From the NCBI RefSeq assembly GCF_000720765.1, contig NZ_JODC01000004.1, positions 186,001 to 250,000 of the forward strand: 64,000 nucleotides of DNA, in the 5' to 3' direction. The position numbers were made by a program, and so were the translations under genes. The notes under the pieces were generated by a model. That model did not search any database. It worked only from the letters and a program-made list of their open reading frames with translations, and was not told where the DNA came from. Shown one piece after another: positions 62,496 through 64,000 of this stretch (its first letter is position 1; each line of letters begins with the position of its first letter). Source of the stretch: Streptomyces sp. NRRL S-646. Lineage in GTDB: Bacteria; Actinomycetota; Actinomycetes; Streptomycetales; Streptomycetaceae.

Positions 62496-64000
62496 GTGGA
62501 CAAGCGGTACGAGGTCTACTCCCTCACCGACCCCCATTTCTACGACGCACCGCATCACGGCCGGACGCGTGGCAGCTTCCGGCAGACCGGCCTTCCGCTG
62601 CCCGATTCGTGGGCGCGAGAGGAACTCGGCGACTGGGTGGTGTGCCGTCCCACCGGCACCGTCTTCCCCCGGCAGGGCTGGAAGATTCATGTCTCGGCCT
62701 GTCCGGACAACGCGCAGTCGATCCTGGACGAGGTGTGGGACTACTGCGTCCCGCGCCGCATCGCCTTCAAGTTCCTGCCCGGCATGGACGCCCTGTTCCT
62801 CGCCAACGCGAAGTACGCACACCGTGGCTCCAGCGGCAAGTTCGTGACGGTCTACCCCGTGGACGAGGCTGAGTGCGAGCGCATCCTCACCGAGCTGGAC
62901 GACCTGCTCGACGGCCGGGAGGGCCCGTACATTCTCAGCGACCTGCGCTGGGGGGACGGTCCGCTCTACGTCAGGTACGGGGCCTTCGCCGACCGGTACT
63001 GCGTGTCGGACGACGGCGAGCTGGAGCAGGCGGTGGAGGATCCCTCCGGCCGTCTGGTGCCCGACGTGCGCGGCCCCACCTTCCAGGTTCCCGAGTGGGT
63101 GCAGCTGCCCGGCTTCCTCGAACCCCACCTTGCCGAGAGCAGGCGCACCACGGTCGCCGACCTGCCCTACCGGATCGAGAAGGCGCTGCACTTCTCCAAC
63201 GCCGGCGGACTGTACGCCGCAGTGGACACCCGGACGCAGGAGCGCGTGGTCCTCAAGGAGGGGCGGCCGCACGCGGGGCTCACCCCGGACGGCGCGGACG
63301 CCGTCACCCGGCTCCGGCGCGAGCGGGAGGCCCTGGAACGGCTGGCCGGACTGCCCTTCGTGCCCGCGGTCCGCGACCACTTCGAGCTGGGCGGCCACCA
63401 CTTCCTCGTCGAGGAGCTCGTCGAGGCCACGGCTCTGTACAACGAGTTCGTCAAGCGCTATCCGCTCGCCGCACTGGCCCCTGACTCCGCCTCTTTCGCC
63501 GACTACACCGACTGGGCTCTCGACATCCACCGGCAGGTGGAGGAGGCCGTCGCGGCGGTCCACGAGCGGGGCATCGTGATCGGGGACGTGCACACGGACA
63601 ACATCCTGGTCCGCCCGGACGGCAGGGTGGTGCTGGTCGACTTCGAGGGCGCCGCCGACGTGACGCAGGCGCGGCGCCAGGTCCTCGCGGCGCCGGGCTT
63701 CATCGCCCCGCGCGGCGCCACCGGCTTCGACATCGACCGCTACGCGCTGGCCAGTCTGCGGCTGTTCCTGTTCCTGCCGCTGACTGGCCTGATCGAACTG
63801 GACGTCGGCAAGGCGGGCCAGCTTGCCAGGGAGGCCGCCCGGCTGTTCCCGGTCCCCCGCGCCTTCCTCGACGAGGCCGTCCGGACCATCACCGGCGACG
63901 GCGGCATCGACGCCGGGGCGGGCGACGCACCCCGGCTGGACCCCGACCCGGCGGGCTGGCTGCGCGCCCGGGACTCGATCGCCTCCGCCGTCCTCGCCGC
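62496..64000 (+). CDS. Class III lanthionine synthetase LanKC, N-terminal 501 residues
   Basis: Open from the GTG at 62496 to the window edge. Residues 1-210 are the RamC/AmfT-type phospho-Ser/Thr lyase domain (DKRYEVYSLTDPHFYDAPHH, GWKIHVSACPDNAQSILDEV, FKFLPGMDALFLANAKYAHR, SSGKFVTVYP). Residues 215-480 are a Ser/Thr kinase domain: Lys in RVVLKEGRP, catalytic loop VIGDVHTDNILV with Asp364, and LVDFEGA in place of DFG. The cyclase domain lies beyond the window. The enzyme phosphorylates, eliminates and cyclises Ser/Thr/Cys residues of a leader-bearing peptide to lanthionine or labionin. In AmfT-type clusters the precursor gene follows the synthetase, so it is expected just right of this window. 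Confidence 0.93.
   Translation, partial: MDKRYEVYSLTDPHFYDAPHHGRTRGSFRQTGLPLPDSWAREELGDWVVCRPTGTVFPRQGWKIHVSACPDNAQSILDEVWDYCVPRRIAFKFLPGMDALFLANAKYAHRGSSGKFVTVYPVDEAECERILTELDDLLDGREGPYILSDLRWGDGPLYVRYGAFADRYCVSDDGELEQAVEDPSGRLVPDVRGPTFQVPEWVQLPGFLEPHLAESRRTTVADLPYRIEKALHFSNAGGLYAAVDTRTQERVVLKEGRPHAGLTPDGADAVTRLRREREALERLAGLPFVPAVRDHFELGGHHFLVEELVEATALYNEFVKRYPLAALAPDSASFADYTDWALDIHRQVEEAVAAVHERGIVIGDVHTDNILVRPDGRVVLVDFEGAADVTQARRQVLAAPGFIAPRGATGFDIDRYALASLRLFLFLPLTGLIELDVGKAGQLAREAARLFPVPRAFLDEAVRTITGDGGIDAGAGDAPRLDPDPAGWLRARDSIASAVLA

Overview
The window looks like part of a Streptomyces chromosome. GC is very high, third positions are almost always G/C, GTG and even TTG starts are common, there are many TetR/LysR/LuxR regulators, a ydaO-type c-di-AMP leader sits in front of a secreted NlpC/P60 protein, and type I PKS and class III lanthipeptide genes are present. 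No rRNA, tRNA or CRISPR array was seen. An unusual number of genes are broken or truncated (AMP-ligase, sugar-binding lipoprotein, DinB, HglS, GT4, TnpB and others), which fits an accessory chromosome arm rather than the conserved core.

Layout. 1-14 kb: FUSC exporter fragment, Lrp regulator, HAD phosphatase, TetR with a long palindromic operator facing a single-chain biotin-dependent acyl-CoA carboxylase, FAD oxidase, large LuxR (LAL) regulator, alpha/beta hydrolase, and a permease/TIGR03943 pair. 13-21 kb: TerD-like protein, rhomboid-like protein, an HTH-less LysR effector-domain protein divergent from a DUF5997 gene, then a c-di-AMP riboswitch driving a repeat-rich NlpC/P60 protein that has lost its catalytic cysteine, and a decayed LacI-type sugar-binding gene. 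21-26 kb: VOC protein, MFS pump, and a class II aldolase/PfkB kinase operon under a divergent TetR. 26-32 kb: a probable L-pipecolate/lysine degradation island (ketimine reductase, FAD oxidase, ALDH7-type dehydrogenase, broken hglS, LysR). 32-41 kb: SDR/LysR pair; a secreted phosphoesterase behind a candidate PHO box with an MFS and a beta-propeller gene; GNAT, transglutaminase-like, cysteine desulfurase-like and hydroxy-oxovalerate aldolase genes.

41.9-45.9 kb: a compact three-gene unit of an unrecognised 479-aa protein, a MoxR AAA+ ATPase, and a protein joining an HExxH metallopeptidase-like domain to a VWA/MIDAS domain. The ATPase probably remodels a target through the VWA partner. 46-50 kb: broken glycosyltransferase, PaaX-like regulator, DHA2 pump and a DUF4232 lipoprotein.

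50.5-60.4 kb: a small biosynthetic locus. A free-standing 56-aa ORF precedes a one-module PKS (acyl ligase-ACP-KS-malonyl AT-DH-KR-ACP-TE) translationally coupled to a flavin-dependent halogenase. The logic is activation and loading of a carboxylic acid, one malonate extension, ketoreduction and dehydration, halogenation, and release of a short halogenated 2,3-unsaturated acid or ester. 60.4-64 kb: a TnpB remnant, then a cytochrome P450 divergent from a class III lanthionine synthetase (LanKC) that runs off the window. This suggests a P450-tailored lanthipeptide cluster whose precursor lies downstream.

Coordinates and domain calls come from reading the sequence only. Family names rest on recognised motifs; no database search was run.
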